Source: Streptomyces sp. NBC_01478 (GTDB taxonomy: Bacteria; Actinomycetota; Actinomycetes; Streptomycetales; Streptomycetaceae). Taken from it: a stretch of 64,000 nt of DNA. A program made the translations under genes and the position numbers. The stretch covers positions 12,009,501 to 12,073,500 of the forward strand of contig NZ_CP109444.1 in the NCBI RefSeq assembly GCF_036227225.1. Direction: 5' to 3'. Below, piece after piece: positions 49,952 through 59,899 of this stretch (positions are counted from its first letter, which is position 1; every line of letters begins with the position of its first letter). The notes beneath the pieces were generated by a model, which saw nothing but the letters and a program-made list of their open reading frames with translations, had not been told where the DNA came from and ran no database searches.

Positions 49952-50848
49952 ATGGCTGATTTTGGAAGCCCGGACGTTGTCGACGTCAGCTACGACAATC
50001 CGGATCAGCCCCGGCTGGGGCTGGAGATTTTATCCTTCGCGACGTTGCGTGAGCGGCTGTTGCCGCCTGTCGTGGCGGCGCCCAACCGTCCGGACTTCCA
50101 TCAACTGACCCTGGTCACCCGCGGCGAGGGCACCGCGTTGATCGACTTTGTGGGTTACCCGTGTGCTCCGGGGACTCTGCTGCATGTGCGTCCTGGTCAG
50201 GTGCAGCGTTTCCCTGCGGGTCCTCAGGGAGGCATCGCGGATCTTGATGCGACCCTGGTGGTGTTCACGCCCGCCTTCCCGCCGCCGGTGCCTGCCAGTG
50301 CAGCCGTCATCGACGAGGGGCTCAGCCCTGCCGCTTTCTCACTGTCTGCGGTGGAGTACCGGGCCATGTCGGTGGCGGTGGCCGAGATAGCGGCGGAATA
50401 CGGCACGCTGGCCGAGCGGGACGCTTCGCAGACGGAACTCACTGTGGAACTGCTGCGGCAGCTTGTCGCTGCGCTGCTGGTACGCATTGCTCGGCTGCCG
50501 CACCCTGGTGAATGGAACCCTGCGGCGGGGGGCGAGGTGTTCCGTGCCTTCCGCGGCGAGCTGGAACGCATGTTCGCCACGAGGCGCCGTGCCGCCCAGT
50601 ACGCCACGCACCTCGGTTACTCGCCGCGGACGCTCACGCGGGCCTGTCTGGCCGCTACGGGCCGTACCGCGAAGGATCTCATCGACGACCGTGTCGCCCT
50701 GGAAGCCAAGCGGCTGCTGGTTCATACCGGCCTTCCAGTCGCGTCCATCGGGCGCATGCTGGGTTTCACGGAACCCACCAACTTCGGGAAGTTCTTCGAG
50801 CGGACGGCGGGTGCCACTCCCGGGGCATTCCGTGCCATACAGCGCTGA
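49952..50848 (+). CDS. AraC-family regulator with cupin-like sensor domain
   Basis: A 298-residue protein: N-terminal AraC_binding cupin (PDFHQLTLVTRGEGTALIDFVGYPCAPGTLLHVRPGQVQRF) and C-terminal HTH pair (FRGELERMFATRRRAAQYATHLGYSPRTLTRACLAATGRTAKDLI; ASIGRMLGFTEPTNFGKFFERTAGATPGAFR). ATG 49952. Upstream of an alpha/beta hydrolase and a SnoaL protein on the same strand, 250 bases away, which it may control. Confidence 0.87.
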   Translation: MADFGSPDVVDVSYDNPDQPRLGLEILSFATLRERLLPPVVAAPNRPDFHQLTLVTRGEGTALIDFVGYPCAPGTLLHVRPGQVQRFPAGPQGGIADLDATLVVFTPAFPPPVPASAAVIDEGLSPAAFSLSAVEYRAMSVAVAEIAAEYGTLAERDASQTELTVELLRQLVAALLVRIARLPHPGEWNPAAGGEVFRAFRGELERMFATRRRAAQYATHLGYSPRTLTRACLAATGRTAKDLIDDRVALEAKRLLVHTGLPVASIGRMLGFTEPTNFGKFFERTAGATPGAFRAIQR

Positions 50849-51097
50849 CAGCCCCGCCCGCTGAGACTGCCAGAGGCGTTCTGGGCCGTGGGGCGGAGAC
50901 TGCGCCGAGCCCCGTGTCCTCTGAGACGCACGCCATGAGCGGATCAGCGAGTCCATTTTCGACCATGGCGCGTCTCTTACGGATCTCGCCTGCGCCGCTC
51001 GCATCGAGCACTGTTTAAGCAAGCAGTCAGCACGTTATCCGCTTCCGGCCGGGCCTCTGATTGCCTGGTGAGGCCGGGAGGAAAGGAGAAAACAACC

Positions 51098-51880
51098 ATG
51101 CCGTACGCAGACGTCAACGGTGCCCGCCTGTACTTCGAGGACAGCGGTGGTGAGGGCCCGGTCGTGGTCTTCAGCCACGGCAACCTCATGGACCGTGACA
51201 TGTGGGTGCACCAGGTCCAGGCCCTGGCCGAGGACTTCCGGGTCGTCGTGTGGGACGAGCGGCTGCACGGCCGGACCGAGGACGACGGAAAGACCTACAC
51301 CTACTGGGACTCGGCCGCCGACCTGATCGGGCTCCTGGATCACCTGGACGTGCAGCAGGCGACGCTGGTGGGGCATTCGCAGGGCGGCTTTCTGTCGATG
51401 CGAGCCGCCCTGGTGGCGCCTGACCGGGTCAAGTCCCTGGTGCTCATCGACACGACGTCGGTCGCCTGGCCACCCGAGGCGCTGGCGCAGATGCGCGGTG
51501 CGTCCGAGGGACTCCGCGGCGCGGGTCCGGAGGCAGTGGCCCCGGTATTGCTGGGGATACTGCTCGGACACCCCGCGATCCACGATCAGTGGCTGGCGAA
51601 GTGGAAGACGCAGCCGCGTGAACGGCTCGCCGACGCGGTGCAGGTACTGATGGGAGCGGATGACATCACCGGCCGGCTCGATGAGATCACGGTGCCCGCT
51701 TTGGTCGTCCACGGCGACGCGGACCAGCCGATCCCGTACCCGTTGGGCCAGAAACTGGCCGGGGAACTCTCCGGTGCCCAGGAGCTGGTCACCGTGACCG
51801 GGGCCGGACACACGCCGAACCTCACTCATCCCGACCGCGTCAACCCGGCGTTGGTCAGCTTCCTTCGCCGGTACGCCTGA
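51098..51880 (+). CDS. Alpha/beta-hydrolase
   Basis: A 260-residue protein: VVVFSHGNLMDRDMW oxyanion region, nucleophile elbow TLVGHSQGGFLSMR (Ser about 97), acid in VVHGDADQPIP and His in VTGAGHTPNLTHP. Complete triad. ATG 51098 with GAAAGGAG upstream. Followed after a terminator-like hairpin by a SnoaL-like gene. Resembles 3-oxoadipate enol-lactonase/haloperoxidase-like hydrolases in length and spacing; substrate unknown. Confidence 0.85.
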   Translation: MPYADVNGARLYFEDSGGEGPVVVFSHGNLMDRDMWVHQVQALAEDFRVVVWDERLHGRTEDDGKTYTYWDSAADLIGLLDHLDVQQATLVGHSQGGFLSMRAALVAPDRVKSLVLIDTTSVAWPPEALAQMRGASEGLRGAGPEAVAPVLLGILLGHPAIHDQWLAKWKTQPRERLADAVQVLMGADDITGRLDEITVPALVVHGDADQPIPYPLGQKLAGELSGAQELVTVTGAGHTPNLTHPDRVNPALVSFLRRYA

Positions 51881-51914
51881 CAGTCCCACAGCCCCCTCCC
51901 CATACGTGGAACCT

Positions 51915-51939
51915 GCAGCGCCGATCAGCACGGCGCTGC
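51915..51939 (+). terminator. Hairpin terminator after the alpha/beta-hydrolase
   Basis: Perfect 9-bp stem GCAGCGCCG / CGGCGCTGC with a 7-nt loop (ATCAGCA), 35 bp after the stop. Confidence 0.6.
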
Positions 51940-52033
51940 TGCCCGCGAGGCGTTTTGGCGGACATTCACACGCGGGTCTCAGCATCCGCCATTTCAACGA
52001 TCTGCACGAGATCCAATTCTGAAAGGAACAACC

Positions 52034-52411
52034 ATGTCGACTCCCATTACCGACCTGGCGCAGCTCCCCCCGGCCTTCGAGAAGGCCATGAACTCCGGGA
52101 ACCTCGATGAGGTCCTGAACCTGCTCGCTCCCGGTGCCGTCATGCGTACCGTCACCGGTGAGACCGTCACCGGCCAGGCGCTGCGCGACTACGCGGCCGG
52201 GTCGATCGCCGGCAAGGCCCAGCTGTCCAACGGCCCGTCGCGCATCGTGGCTGGCGACGGCATTGCGTTTGTCACCGAGGAGTGGACCCTCGAGATCACC
52301 ACTCCCGACGGCAACCGGAAGAAGGCCACCGGCGCCTCTGCCAATGTCGCCCGCCTTGGTGAGGACGGCACCTGGCGCTACGCCATCCTCAACCCCCTCG
52401 GTACCGCCTGA
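52034..52411 (+). CDS. SnoaL/NTF2-like small protein
   Basis: A 125-residue protein of the SnoaL-like (NTF2) fold: QLPPAFEKAMNSGNLDEVLNLLAPGAVMRTVTGETVTGQALRDY, then IAFVTEEWTLEITTPDGNRK and DGTWRYAILNPLG. Such proteins bind hydrophobic ligands or act as isomerases and cyclases. ATG 52034 with AAAGGAA upstream. Behind the alpha/beta hydrolase gene; the same domain is fused to HD copy 4 and duplicated at 59208. Confidence 0.82.
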   Translation: MSTPITDLAQLPPAFEKAMNSGNLDEVLNLLAPGAVMRTVTGETVTGQALRDYAAGSIAGKAQLSNGPSRIVAGDGIAFVTEEWTLEITTPDGNRKKATGASANVARLGEDGTWRYAILNPLGTA

Positions 52412-52473
52412 GCGTCTGCGGGTGGCTGGACTCCCCGGAGCCCGGCCACCCCCCTCAGCCAACTGACGCCCGG

Positions 52474-53021
52474 CCCCTGGTCTTTGTCCATCCCCGGGGT
52501 GGATCGCGCCGCACCTGGCGGCCAGTCATCGACAGTTCGCCGACGACACCGAGTGCGTCGCCGGCGAGTTCGGCCACGGCGGATTCGCCGTGGTGGGCCG
52601 CTCGACGGACGGCAAGGTGGTCCAAGTGCTCGCCTCCCACCGGCCTGAAGGGCGTAGTGCTCAGCACACCCGCCCCGCTGGCTCCGATCGGTGTGACGCA
52701 CGAATTCCAGGCGGTGTCGTCGCATGTCTACGACAACGACGAGACCGACGACCACAGCATCGATCTGGTCCTGACCCACGGTGAGTCGGGCACAGAAGCA
52801 CACCGTCAGGTGCCGGGGGAGACCTTCCGGGCAGGGCCGGAGCGATCGGCTGTGCTGGTGCTGGTCGGCAACGAGGACAAGGTGATCCTGCGCGGCCGCC
52901 TGCCGCCTCTGATTTTCACCGCCACGCTCACGAGCTTGGCGTAATGGGTCACCTGTCGCCGCTGGAGGCGCCGGACCGGGTCGCCTCTCACATCAGCGGG
53001 TCCGTCGCCCGCGTCTCACTT
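52474..53021 (+). pseudogene. Decayed alpha/beta-hydrolase gene
   Basis: Pieces in several frames match the intact hydrolase at 47588: LVFVHPRGGSRRTWRPVID, then VVGRSTDGKVVQVLASHRP, LKGVVLSTPAPLAPIGVTHE, VLVLVGNEDKVI, LIFTATLT and HLSPLEAPDRVASHI. The nucleophile elbow GHSMGG has become GRSTDG, there are several frameshifts and a stop after TATLTSLA. Non-functional. Confidence 0.75.
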
Positions 53022-53051
53022 CGACGTGAGTGAGCGGGACCTGTGTGATCG

Positions 53052-55898
53052 GTGGGTTTTGTGGGAGTTCATGTGCTTCGTGGCCGTGCTGCACCAATGT
53101 CGAGCGCGCTGCATGTCGTGCACCGGGCGAAGCGTTCGGGCCAGGGCGGGATCATTCTGATCACAGGCGAGGCCGGCATCGGGAAGACCGCGGTCCTCGA
53201 CACCGTGCGCGCGGAGGCCGCCTCCGCCGGGTTCGTGGTGGGGATGAGCAAAGCGGACGAGGTCGACCATGTTTCGCCGGGCATGCCGCTTCTGCTCGCT
53301 CTGCGATCCGGCCGCACACCACTGGCGTCCTCGAAGGCATTCGACGATGTGAACACGCTGGTGGATCAGCCTCTGCTTCTCATCGACCGGGTCTGCGCGC
53401 TGCTGGAGGAAGTGGCAAGCTGTTCACCCGTCTTCATCGCCATCGACGACATTCAATGGATCGACCGCCTGAGCCGTCTGGCCCTCCGCGTACTGCCGGC
53501 CCGGCTGTCGGGCCTTCCGGTCGTGTGGGCGTTCACGGCCCGGGACAGGTCAAGCGGCCTGGCCGAGGAGCTCTCCGGTGGTCACTTCGACGGCGTTCCG
53601 GTCGAGAAACTCGTTCTCGGCCCGCTCGGTCTCACGGACCTCCTGGAGGTTGCGAGGGACTGGCTCGGACATATTCCTGCCGATGGAACGCGTCGAATGC
53701 TGGAAGGAGTGGCCGGCACTCCGTTCCTCGCTGTGCAGATCCTGGAGGGCATCGCCCGCGCCCGCGCCCGCGGTGAGAACGAGGACCAGGTGCCTGCCGA
53801 GTTCGTGGCAGGAGTCCGCCGCCATCTGACCGTACTACCGGCCACGGCCGCGGAACTCGTGCGCCTGGCCGCAGTGTTGGGCCGCCCCCTGACGTTCGAG
53901 GATGCCCTCGGCCTGCTGCCGGACCAGCCTCCGGCAACTGTGTCCGATCTGATCGACAGCGTCACGTCGTCGGGGCTTTTCGTGTCGCACGGATCCCTCA
54001 TCGCCTTCCGGCACGATCTCGTCCGGGAGACCGTCTACGCCGATCTTTCCGATGCGACACGTCGCCGCATGCATCAGCGGTGCGCTCGCTACCTGATCCA
54101 TGCGGGACACAGCGCGCTGAGCGCGGCACCGCATGCGGCGGCCGGTGGAAGAAGCGCGGATGACACCAGCGTCGCCATCCTCAGAGCAGCGGCCGACGAG
54201 GCGCTGGCGTCCATGCCGGACACGGCCGCCGACCTGATCGTTTCCGCTCTCGCACTGACCGGTCCTGACCAGCCCGGCTACTGGGATGTCGGGATCCGCT
54301 GCGTCGACATCCTCAGCCGAGCCCAACGCTCAGCCCAGGCCGTGCACGTCGCCGACTCCCTGCTCCGCAAGGCCCCGCCGACGGAGGAAGCGGCGCGCAT
54401 CGAGGTATTCGCGGCCCGCGCGCTGTGGCTGACGGGCCGGTTGACCGAGTCGGTCGGCCGTATCGACACGGTCCTGTCCGCCGAGCAGGTGTCCGCCCCT
54501 TTACAAGCCCGGCTGCGAGCCTCCCGCGCCCTGGCCATCACGCGCTCCGAGACCGCGGAGCGCGCCCGGGCGGAGGCGGAAGCCGCCCTCGCACTTGCTC
54601 AGGAGGCGGGCGACCGCGCAGCGCTGGAGGTGTCGCACCTGGCGCTCGCCGAACTGGCCAAGAACTCGGGACATCACGCGCAGTCGCTGGCTCACTTCCG
54701 CGAACTGCGTGCCATCGCCGGCGCCGAGTATCTGCCGGCGGAGATTCTGGTGCTGCAGTTGCTCGACCGGTACACCGAGGCCCGATCGCTGCTCGACGCC
54801 GCGCGCCAGGAGTCCGGAAGTCAGGCCGAGGCGGTTCTGCCGTCCATGTTGCACGCCCAGATGTGGCAGGACTTCTGCGAAGGGCGCCTGGAGGAAACCG
54901 GGGCCGATGCGACGGCGTTGGTGACCCTGGGCTCGGAACTGGGCAATCATGTGTACGAACTTGATGCCGTCTCCCTCCTCAGCACGTTGGAGCTGTACCG
55001 GGGTGATGTCGTGCGGGCGCGGGCTCTTCTCACGCCCTATCTCACGCACACCGACGTGGACGACGATGTGCGCTCACCGGGTCTGATTCTCATGCAGGGA
55101 TGGCTCGCCGCCGCTGAGGGTGATGTCGCGCAGGCCCTGGCCGTACTCGGACCGCTGCTGTACGCGGCGCGCGACGGGCGCACCTGGTGGCCCTGGTGGC
55201 CGGGATGGATGCCGATGTTCGCGCGCATGGCTCTTGCCGGCGGCGACGCCCGCTTCGCGGAAGAGGCGGCCGCGATCGCGGGGGAGGGCGCGGCGCGCAA
55301 CCCCGGCGTCACGACATTCGAGGGCCTCGCCCTGCACACTCGAGGGCTGGTTCACCAGGACCGACAGATGCTCCAGAAGGCGGCGGACATCCTGAAGGCC
55401 GTTCCGCGACCAACTGCCCGCGCGGCCGTCGCCGATGATCTGGGCCGAGCGCTGCTCGCCGAGGGCCATCGCGAGGAAGGGATCGCCCACCTCGACCGGG
55501 CGTGGCAGCTCTACCATGACATCGGTATCAGAACCTCGATGCTGTCCGTCCAAGAGGTCCTTCGCGGGGCGGGAGTTCGACGGGCACAGTGGGCGACGGG
55601 AGCAGCCCGCCCCGCGTCGGGGTGGCAGGCACTGACCAGGGCCGAGCTGGCGGTCACCCGTCTGATCGGCTCCGGGCTCACCAACAGAGCCGTCGCCGAC
55701 GACCTGGGTCTGTCCCCCAACACGATCGGCACCCACGTCCGGTCGATCTTCGTCAAGCTGGGCATTCACTCGCGTGTACAGCTGGCGAACGCACTCCACA
55801 GACGCGACGCCGAGCTGTCCGGCCAGAGCCCCCGGGAACTCCGGACTGAACGACCGCACTTGGGCCAGACGGAGCGCTCGCGGAGTTCGTCGACGTAG
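53052..55898 (+). CDS. LAL-type (AAA-ATPase plus LuxR HTH) transcriptional regulator
   Basis: A 948-residue protein: Walker A GEAGIGKT at 39-46, Walker B VFIAIDDIQW around 131-141, a long helical TPR-like middle part (~330-840) and a C-terminal LuxR HTH (LTRAELAVTRLIGSGLTNRA, VADDLGLSPNTIGTHVRSIF). Length and order match LAL/MalT-like activators that often control accessory metabolism in Streptomyces. GTG 53052; a later Met (residue 16) is possible. Monocistronic; targets unknown, though it lies next to hydrolase/SnoaL genes. Confidence 0.88.
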   Translation: MGFVGVHVLRGRAAPMSSALHVVHRAKRSGQGGIILITGEAGIGKTAVLDTVRAEAASAGFVVGMSKADEVDHVSPGMPLLLALRSGRTPLASSKAFDDVNTLVDQPLLLIDRVCALLEEVASCSPVFIAIDDIQWIDRLSRLALRVLPARLSGLPVVWAFTARDRSSGLAEELSGGHFDGVPVEKLVLGPLGLTDLLEVARDWLGHIPADGTRRMLEGVAGTPFLAVQILEGIARARARGENEDQVPAEFVAGVRRHLTVLPATAAELVRLAAVLGRPLTFEDALGLLPDQPPATVSDLIDSVTSSGLFVSHGSLIAFRHDLVRETVYADLSDATRRRMHQRCARYLIHAGHSALSAAPHAAAGGRSADDTSVAILRAAADEALASMPDTAADLIVSALALTGPDQPGYWDVGIRCVDILSRAQRSAQAVHVADSLLRKAPPTEEAARIEVFAARALWLTGRLTESVGRIDTVLSAEQVSAPLQARLRASRALAITRSETAERARAEAEAALALAQEAGDRAALEVSHLALAELAKNSGHHAQSLAHFRELRAIAGAEYLPAEILVLQLLDRYTEARSLLDAARQESGSQAEAVLPSMLHAQMWQDFCEGRLEETGADATALVTLGSELGNHVYELDAVSLLSTLELYRGDVVRARALLTPYLTHTDVDDDVRSPGLILMQGWLAAAEGDVAQALAVLGPLLYAARDGRTWWPWWPGWMPMFARMALAGGDARFAEEAAAIAGEGAARNPGVTTFEGLALHTRGLVHQDRQMLQKAADILKAVPRPTARAAVADDLGRALLAEGHREEGIAHLDRAWQLYHDIGIRTSMLSVQEVLRGAGVRRAQWATGAARPASGWQALTRAELAVTRLIGSGLTNRAVADDLGLSPNTIGTHVRSIFVKLGIHSRVQLANALHRRDAELSGQSPRELRTERPHLGQTERSRSSST

Positions 55899-56060
55899 GT
55901 GCGCGCATCCACCTCGGGCAGCATCCAGGGCAGGAAGATGAACCGGTAGATGATGGGGGCCACCACCCGGTCGATCAACTCGTCGCCGCTGAACGTGATG
56001 CCGGGCCGGGCGGCGAATTCGGCCGCCTCTGCCCGCCGGTCGCTCGGGCAGTCAGCCCCG
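55857..56060 (-). pseudogene. C-terminal fragment of a TetR-type regulator
   Basis: The minus strand reads RRAEAAEFAARPGITFSGDE, then LIDRVVAPIIYRFIFLPWML and PEVDARTYVDELRERS, the last ~60 residues of a TetR_C_11-type regulator. No HTH part or start is present. It overlaps the end of the LAL gene. Confidence 0.6.
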
Positions 56061-56134
56061 CAGGCGGAAGGACCGCTGAACGTCCTGAAGATTCTCTTCA
56101 GCGTCTGGCGCGACCGGTCGGGCAAGGTAGACGC

Positions 56135-56812
56135 ATGCGTGTGCTGGTGATGGACGACGACGCCCGTCTCGTGGAGCTGCTCCAACAGGGCCTTCGCGCA
56201 GAGGGGTTCGCGGTGGATGCCACGAGCGACGGCCTTGACGGTCTCGCCAAGGCGGCCGCCGACAACTACGACGTGATCATTCTCGACGTCATGATGCCTG
56301 GCCTGAACGGCTACAAGGTGTGCGCCCACCTGCGGTCGAGCGGTGACAACACCCCCATCCTGATGCTGACGGCGAAAGACGGTGAGTACGACGAGGCGGA
56401 AGGACTGGAGACGGGGGCCGACGACTACCTGACGAAGCCCTTCTCCTTCGTCGTCCTCACCGCTCGTCTGCACGCCCTGATACGCCGCGCGCGTCCGGAG
56501 CGGCAGATCGTCCAGCACTTCGGGGACCTGGAGATCGACACAGGAGCCCGGCGTTGCCGACGCGCAGGCACGGACATCGCCCTCACTCCTCGGGAGTTCG
56601 ACGTCCTGGCACTGCTCGCGGCAACCCCGGACATCGCCATCAGCAAGGCCGCCGTCCTGGAGCGGGTCTGGGACAGTGCGTACGAGGGCGGCCCCAACAT
56701 CGTGGAGGTCTACGTCAGTGCTCTTCGCCGGAAAATCGACCGGCCCTTCGGCCGGGCCAGTATCGAAACCGTACCTGGCGGGGCCTACCGGCTCCGCTCC
56801 GACGGAGCCTGA
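56135..56812 (+). CDS. OmpR-family response regulator
   Basis: A 225-residue protein: receiver with acidic pocket D7-D9, phospho-acceptor D51 ([12 protein letters not shown]), switch Thr (MLTAKD) and Lys (YLTKPFSF); C-terminal winged helix ([46 protein letters not shown]). ATG 56135. Partner sensor kinase follows within 50 bases. Confidence 0.93.
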   Translation: MRVLVMDDDARLVELLQQGLRAEGFAVDATSDGLDGLAKAAADNYDVIILDVMMPGLNGYKVCAHLRSSGDNTPILMLTAKDGEYDEAEGLETGADDYLTKPFSFVVLTARLHALIRRARPERQIVQHFGDLEIDTGARRCRRAGTDIALTPREFDVLALLAATPDIAISKAAVLERVWDSAYEGGPNIVEVYVSALRRKIDRPFGRASIETVPGGAYRLRSDGA

Positions 56813-56855
56813 CGGCGGCGCCCCCCGCCGGCGCCTACGGCTGTGGCCGCAGACC

Positions 56856-58094
56856 GTGCGTGTCCGTGCCACCGCCGCCGTCGCACTCGTCGCCAGCCTT
56901 GCTCTCGTCGCCTGCTCGGTGGTCCTGCTCTACGCCGTCCACAACAATCTGGTCGACTCCGCCCAGAACACGGCCCGCGACCACGTCGAAAAGGCAGCGA
57001 GCCAACTCGCCTCAGGGATGCCTCCGGGCGACGTACGGGCCGAGCTGCCGGACGTCATCCTGGACACCGCGCCCCCCGCCGGCTCCTCATCCACCGCATC
57101 GGCGGACCAGGGTGCAAATGCCTATGTGGGCACGTCTGCGGGGCCGATGGTGGTGCAGGCCTATCCCAATCTTGCTCCCGCGCGTACCGCCGTGATCACG
57201 TTGACCTGGGCCCTGGTCCCGTGTACCGCCCTGCTGGTCCTGCTGGTCGCCTACCTGGCGTGGTACGCCATGGGCCGGGCACTGCGACCGGTGGAGAACA
57301 TCCGTGCCGAGTTCGCCGACATCACCGCCCACAGTCTCCAGCAGCGCGTCCCCGTCCCCGACTCCAACGACGAAGTCGCTTTGCTCGCGCAGACGATGAA
57401 CGGCACTCTCGATCAACTCCAGCGTGCCGTCGGCCGTCTGCGGACCTTCACCTCGGACGCCTCGCACGAACTGCGCGGCCCCCTCACCACCCTGAAGGCC
57501 CGTCTTGAGCTGGCCCTGGCCCGCCCCGACCGGGCTGAATGGACAGTGGTCGGCAGCGAGGCCCTGCGCGACACCACACGTCTGGAAGACATCGTCACCG
57601 ATCTCCTGCTCCTTGCCCGCCTGGACGCTCGCCAGCCCCTGAAACTCCAACCCCTGCGCGTCACCGACCTCTTGCAACGGACCCTCGCCGAGCGCTACCC
57701 CCGTCAACCTGTCGTCCTCGTCACGGACTCCGCCTCAGACGAGGCGATCCTGGGCAGCCCCACGGCACTCGCCCGCCTCTTCCTGAACCTCATCGACAAC
57801 GCGCTGCGCCACGCACACAGCAGTGTGATCGTGGAAGTGCACCACACCGAACATGAGCTGGTCGTCGAGGTCAGCGACGACGGTCCCGGCATCCCCGAAC
57901 CCGACCGCGAGAGGGTCTTCGACCGCTTCACACGTCTGGACAACGCCCGTACCCGCAGCGAAGGCGGCACGGGTCTGGGCCTCGCCATCGCCCGCGACAT
58001 CGCGGCCGCCCACGGCGGGACGCTCACTGCCGAACCGCCTCGGACCACCGACGGGGGTGCCCGTCTGCTCCTGGTCATCGCCAGGCAAGACTAA
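56856..58094 (+). CDS. Sensor histidine kinase
   Basis: About 412 residues: first transmembrane helix right at the start ([22 protein letters not shown]), an extracytoplasmic domain of ~90 residues, second helix ([27 protein letters not shown]), HAMP ([21 protein letters not shown]), H box ([19 protein letters not shown]), N box ([11 protein letters not shown]), G1 (SDDGPGIPE) and G2 ([18 protein letters not shown]). The start is not clear: GTG 56856 is minimal, while GTG 56718 or 56676 would overlap the regulator gene and add a basic N-terminus. Signal unknown. Confidence 0.88.
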   Translation: MRVRATAAVALVASLALVACSVVLLYAVHNNLVDSAQNTARDHVEKAASQLASGMPPGDVRAELPDVILDTAPPAGSSSTASADQGANAYVGTSAGPMVVQAYPNLAPARTAVITLTWALVPCTALLVLLVAYLAWYAMGRALRPVENIRAEFADITAHSLQQRVPVPDSNDEVALLAQTMNGTLDQLQRAVGRLRTFTSDASHELRGPLTTLKARLELALARPDRAEWTVVGSEALRDTTRLEDIVTDLLLLARLDARQPLKLQPLRVTDLLQRTLAERYPRQPVVLVTDSASDEAILGSPTALARLFLNLIDNALRHAHSSVIVEVHHTEHELVVEVSDDGPGIPEPDRERVFDRFTRLDNARTRSEGGTGLGLAIARDIAAAHGGTLTAEPPRTTDGGARLLLVIARQD

Positions 58095-58614
58095 CTGCGC
58101 AGCACGTAGCGGTTGCGCGACCGAAGATCGGACGCGCGTGACAGCGTGTGAGCGTCCGCTGTGCTCGAGGCTTCCGTGGCGTTGAGAGCTTTTGCGGCCC
58201 CGCGGTCCGGAGAACGCTCCATCACCCATTCATGTGAGAGACAAGCGGCCGATTGGTCATCGACGCTGGATTCAGAACCGGTGCCCGAGCGAAGCCGGAC
58301 ATGGCTGGACGGACGCCCCGGTGAACGCTCGTGGCGGGTCACGGCGCTGGAGCGGCATCCCAAGTGTGACCGCGTGCCTCCGGCACCCCGGACCGGGGCC
58401 CAGGCACGCTCCAGCGAGAGGTGGATCCGATGGAAGGGACAGCTCCGATGGCGCTGAACTACTCCCAGGCGCTGACCAGAAAGGTGACCGCCGCCAACGG
58501 AATCGAGTACGCGTAACCGTGAGGTTGGCGAGGGCGGAGTGCCCCTTCGTACGTGCAGGTCCGGCTCTGGCGCGCGAGGTTCCGGGCCGGAGGGCGTGCG
58601 AGAGGAAGGGCGGC
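58095..58614. other. Intergenic region with a truncated hydrolase start
   Basis: About 520 bases between the histidine kinase and the HxlR gene. The only recognisable item is at 58448-58516 (+): MALNYSQALTRKVTAANGIE, then YA and a stop, the usual N-terminus of an alpha/beta-hydrolase cut short by a stop codon or deletion. The rest shows no gene. Confidence 0.5.
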
Positions 58615-59076
58615 TCAGAGTCGTATCTGTGGCGGGTGTGTGCCTCCCACCACGGCCAGGTCCTCGAAGCGGATCTCCTCGCCGCAGGCGGCGCAGTCCG
58701 CTCGGGTGTGCAGGATGGCACCGCATCGGTGCTGGAACTCCGCTGTGGCGATGCCGTCGCGGCAGTAGAGGTCGCCCCACTCCTTGAGGGCGGCGAGCAC
58801 GGGGAGCAGGGCCTTGCCCGCTTCCGTGAGGACGTATTCGTCGCGCGGTGGATGTTCGCTGTAGCGCCGCCGCTCCACGACACCGGCCGTCTCCAGCCGA
58901 CGCAGCCGTGTGGACAACAGCGTCCGGTTGAGCCCGACGGCGTCGGCGATTTCGGAGAAGCGCCGGTTGCCGTACAGCAGTTCGCGCACGATCGGCAGCG
59001 AGTGGCGTTCCCCGACGACGGCTATCGCGTCGGTCACAGAACAGACACGAGGTGTCGGTGCAGATTCAGTACTCAC
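58615..59076 (-). CDS. HxlR-family transcriptional regulator
   Basis: A 153-residue winged-helix protein: IAVVGERHSLPIVRELLYGNRRFSEIADAVGLNRTLLSTRLRRLETAGVVERRRYSEHPPRDEYVLTEAGKALLPVL is the complete HxlR domain, followed by a short tail with C-x2-C (RADCAACGEE) and a preceding Cys (HRCG) that could bind metal or sense redox. A Cys (RVCSV) also precedes the domain, common in HxlR-type redox/aldehyde sensors. GTG 59076. Divergent from the SnoaL-MBL pair at 59208, its probable target. Confidence 0.87.
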   Translation of the reverse strand: MSTESAPTPRVCSVTDAIAVVGERHSLPIVRELLYGNRRFSEIADAVGLNRTLLSTRLRRLETAGVVERRRYSEHPPRDEYVLTEAGKALLPVLAALKEWGDLYCRDGIATAEFQHRCGAILHTRADCAACGEEIRFEDLAVVGGTHPPQIRL

Positions 59077-59100
59077 TGTGCTAGGTTAACGTCACTGGCG

Positions 59101-59117
59101 AGTACATTTTTTGTACT
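59101..59117. promoter_or_regulatory. AGTAC-N7-GTACT inverted repeat between HxlR and SnoaL genes
   Basis: AGTAC (59101-59105), spacer ATTTTTT, GTACT (59113-59117). GTAC-type half-sites are typical for HxlR regulators. A further AGTACT lies at the HxlR start codon (59065-59075). Confidence 0.55.
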
Positions 59118-59207
59118 AACTCCTCCGGTGTGGCCGTTGCCCTCAACGGGGTCCGGCGCGGCCGTACGACAGTCAACCCCGCTTACGAACGACAAGAGGC
59201 GAACGCC

Positions 59208-59825
59208 ATGAGCAACGAAGCCAACAAGCAGGTTGTCCTCGCGGCCATCGACGGCACCACTGGGCGCAAGAACCAGGTGCACCGCGTGCTGGCGCAGGGG
59301 CACTTCGTCGTGACTCACGCCACGACCACCTTCCCCGACGGCGGCCAGGCCGCAGCCTTCGATCTCTGGCAGATCACGGATGGGCAGATCACCGGCCACT
59401 GGGGTGACCAGGAGCCCATCGTGGAACAGACCGCCAACGGTCACACCCAGGTCGACGGCGTCGCCGTCATCGACGCGGCGGCCGACACAGACGCCACGCG
59501 CAAGGTGGCGGAAGGGGCGGTGCGCACGATTCTGGTCGACAACGACTTCTCCGACGTGGACCGCCACCTGGCGGGCGAGTCCTACATCCAGCACAATCCC
59601 CGCTTCGCCGACGGCATCAGCGGACTGGCGGCCGCACTGGGTGAGCTGGCGAAGGCCGGCCAGTCCCTCAAGTACTCCGACGTACTGGACGTCGTCACCG
59701 AGGGAGACTTCGCCTACATCCGTTCGGTGGGTGTCTTCGCGGGCGCCGACTTCGTGTTCCACGACCTGTTCCGGGTGGCGGACGGGCGAGCCGTCGAGCA
59801 CTGGGACGTCATGGTCCCGAGGTGA
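59208..59825 (+). CDS. SnoaL/NTF2-like protein with one truncated and one complete domain
   Basis: A 205-residue protein. Residues ~14-75 (HRVLAQGHFVVTHATTTFPDGGQAAAFDLWQITDGQITGHWGDQEPI) correspond to the second half of a SnoaL domain; residues ~90-205 (VRTILVDNDFSDVDRHLAGE, SYIQHNPRFADGISGLAAAL, FHDLFRVADGRAVEHWDVM) form a full one. The first copy has therefore lost its N-terminal half, probably by internal deletion. ATG 59208. About 75 bases ahead of the MBL gene; divergent from HxlR. Confidence 0.8.
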   Translation: MSNEANKQVVLAAIDGTTGRKNQVHRVLAQGHFVVTHATTTFPDGGQAAAFDLWQITDGQITGHWGDQEPIVEQTANGHTQVDGVAVIDAAADTDATRKVAEGAVRTILVDNDFSDVDRHLAGESYIQHNPRFADGISGLAAALGELAKAGQSLKYSDVLDVVTEGDFAYIRSVGVFAGADFVFHDLFRVADGRAVEHWDVMVPR

Positions 59826-59899
59826 GGAAGGGCGGCCGAGCCGTCCGCCTCTATCAAGTGCCACCAGGCAACCACCACACGGAAAAGGGCGTGGTAGAG

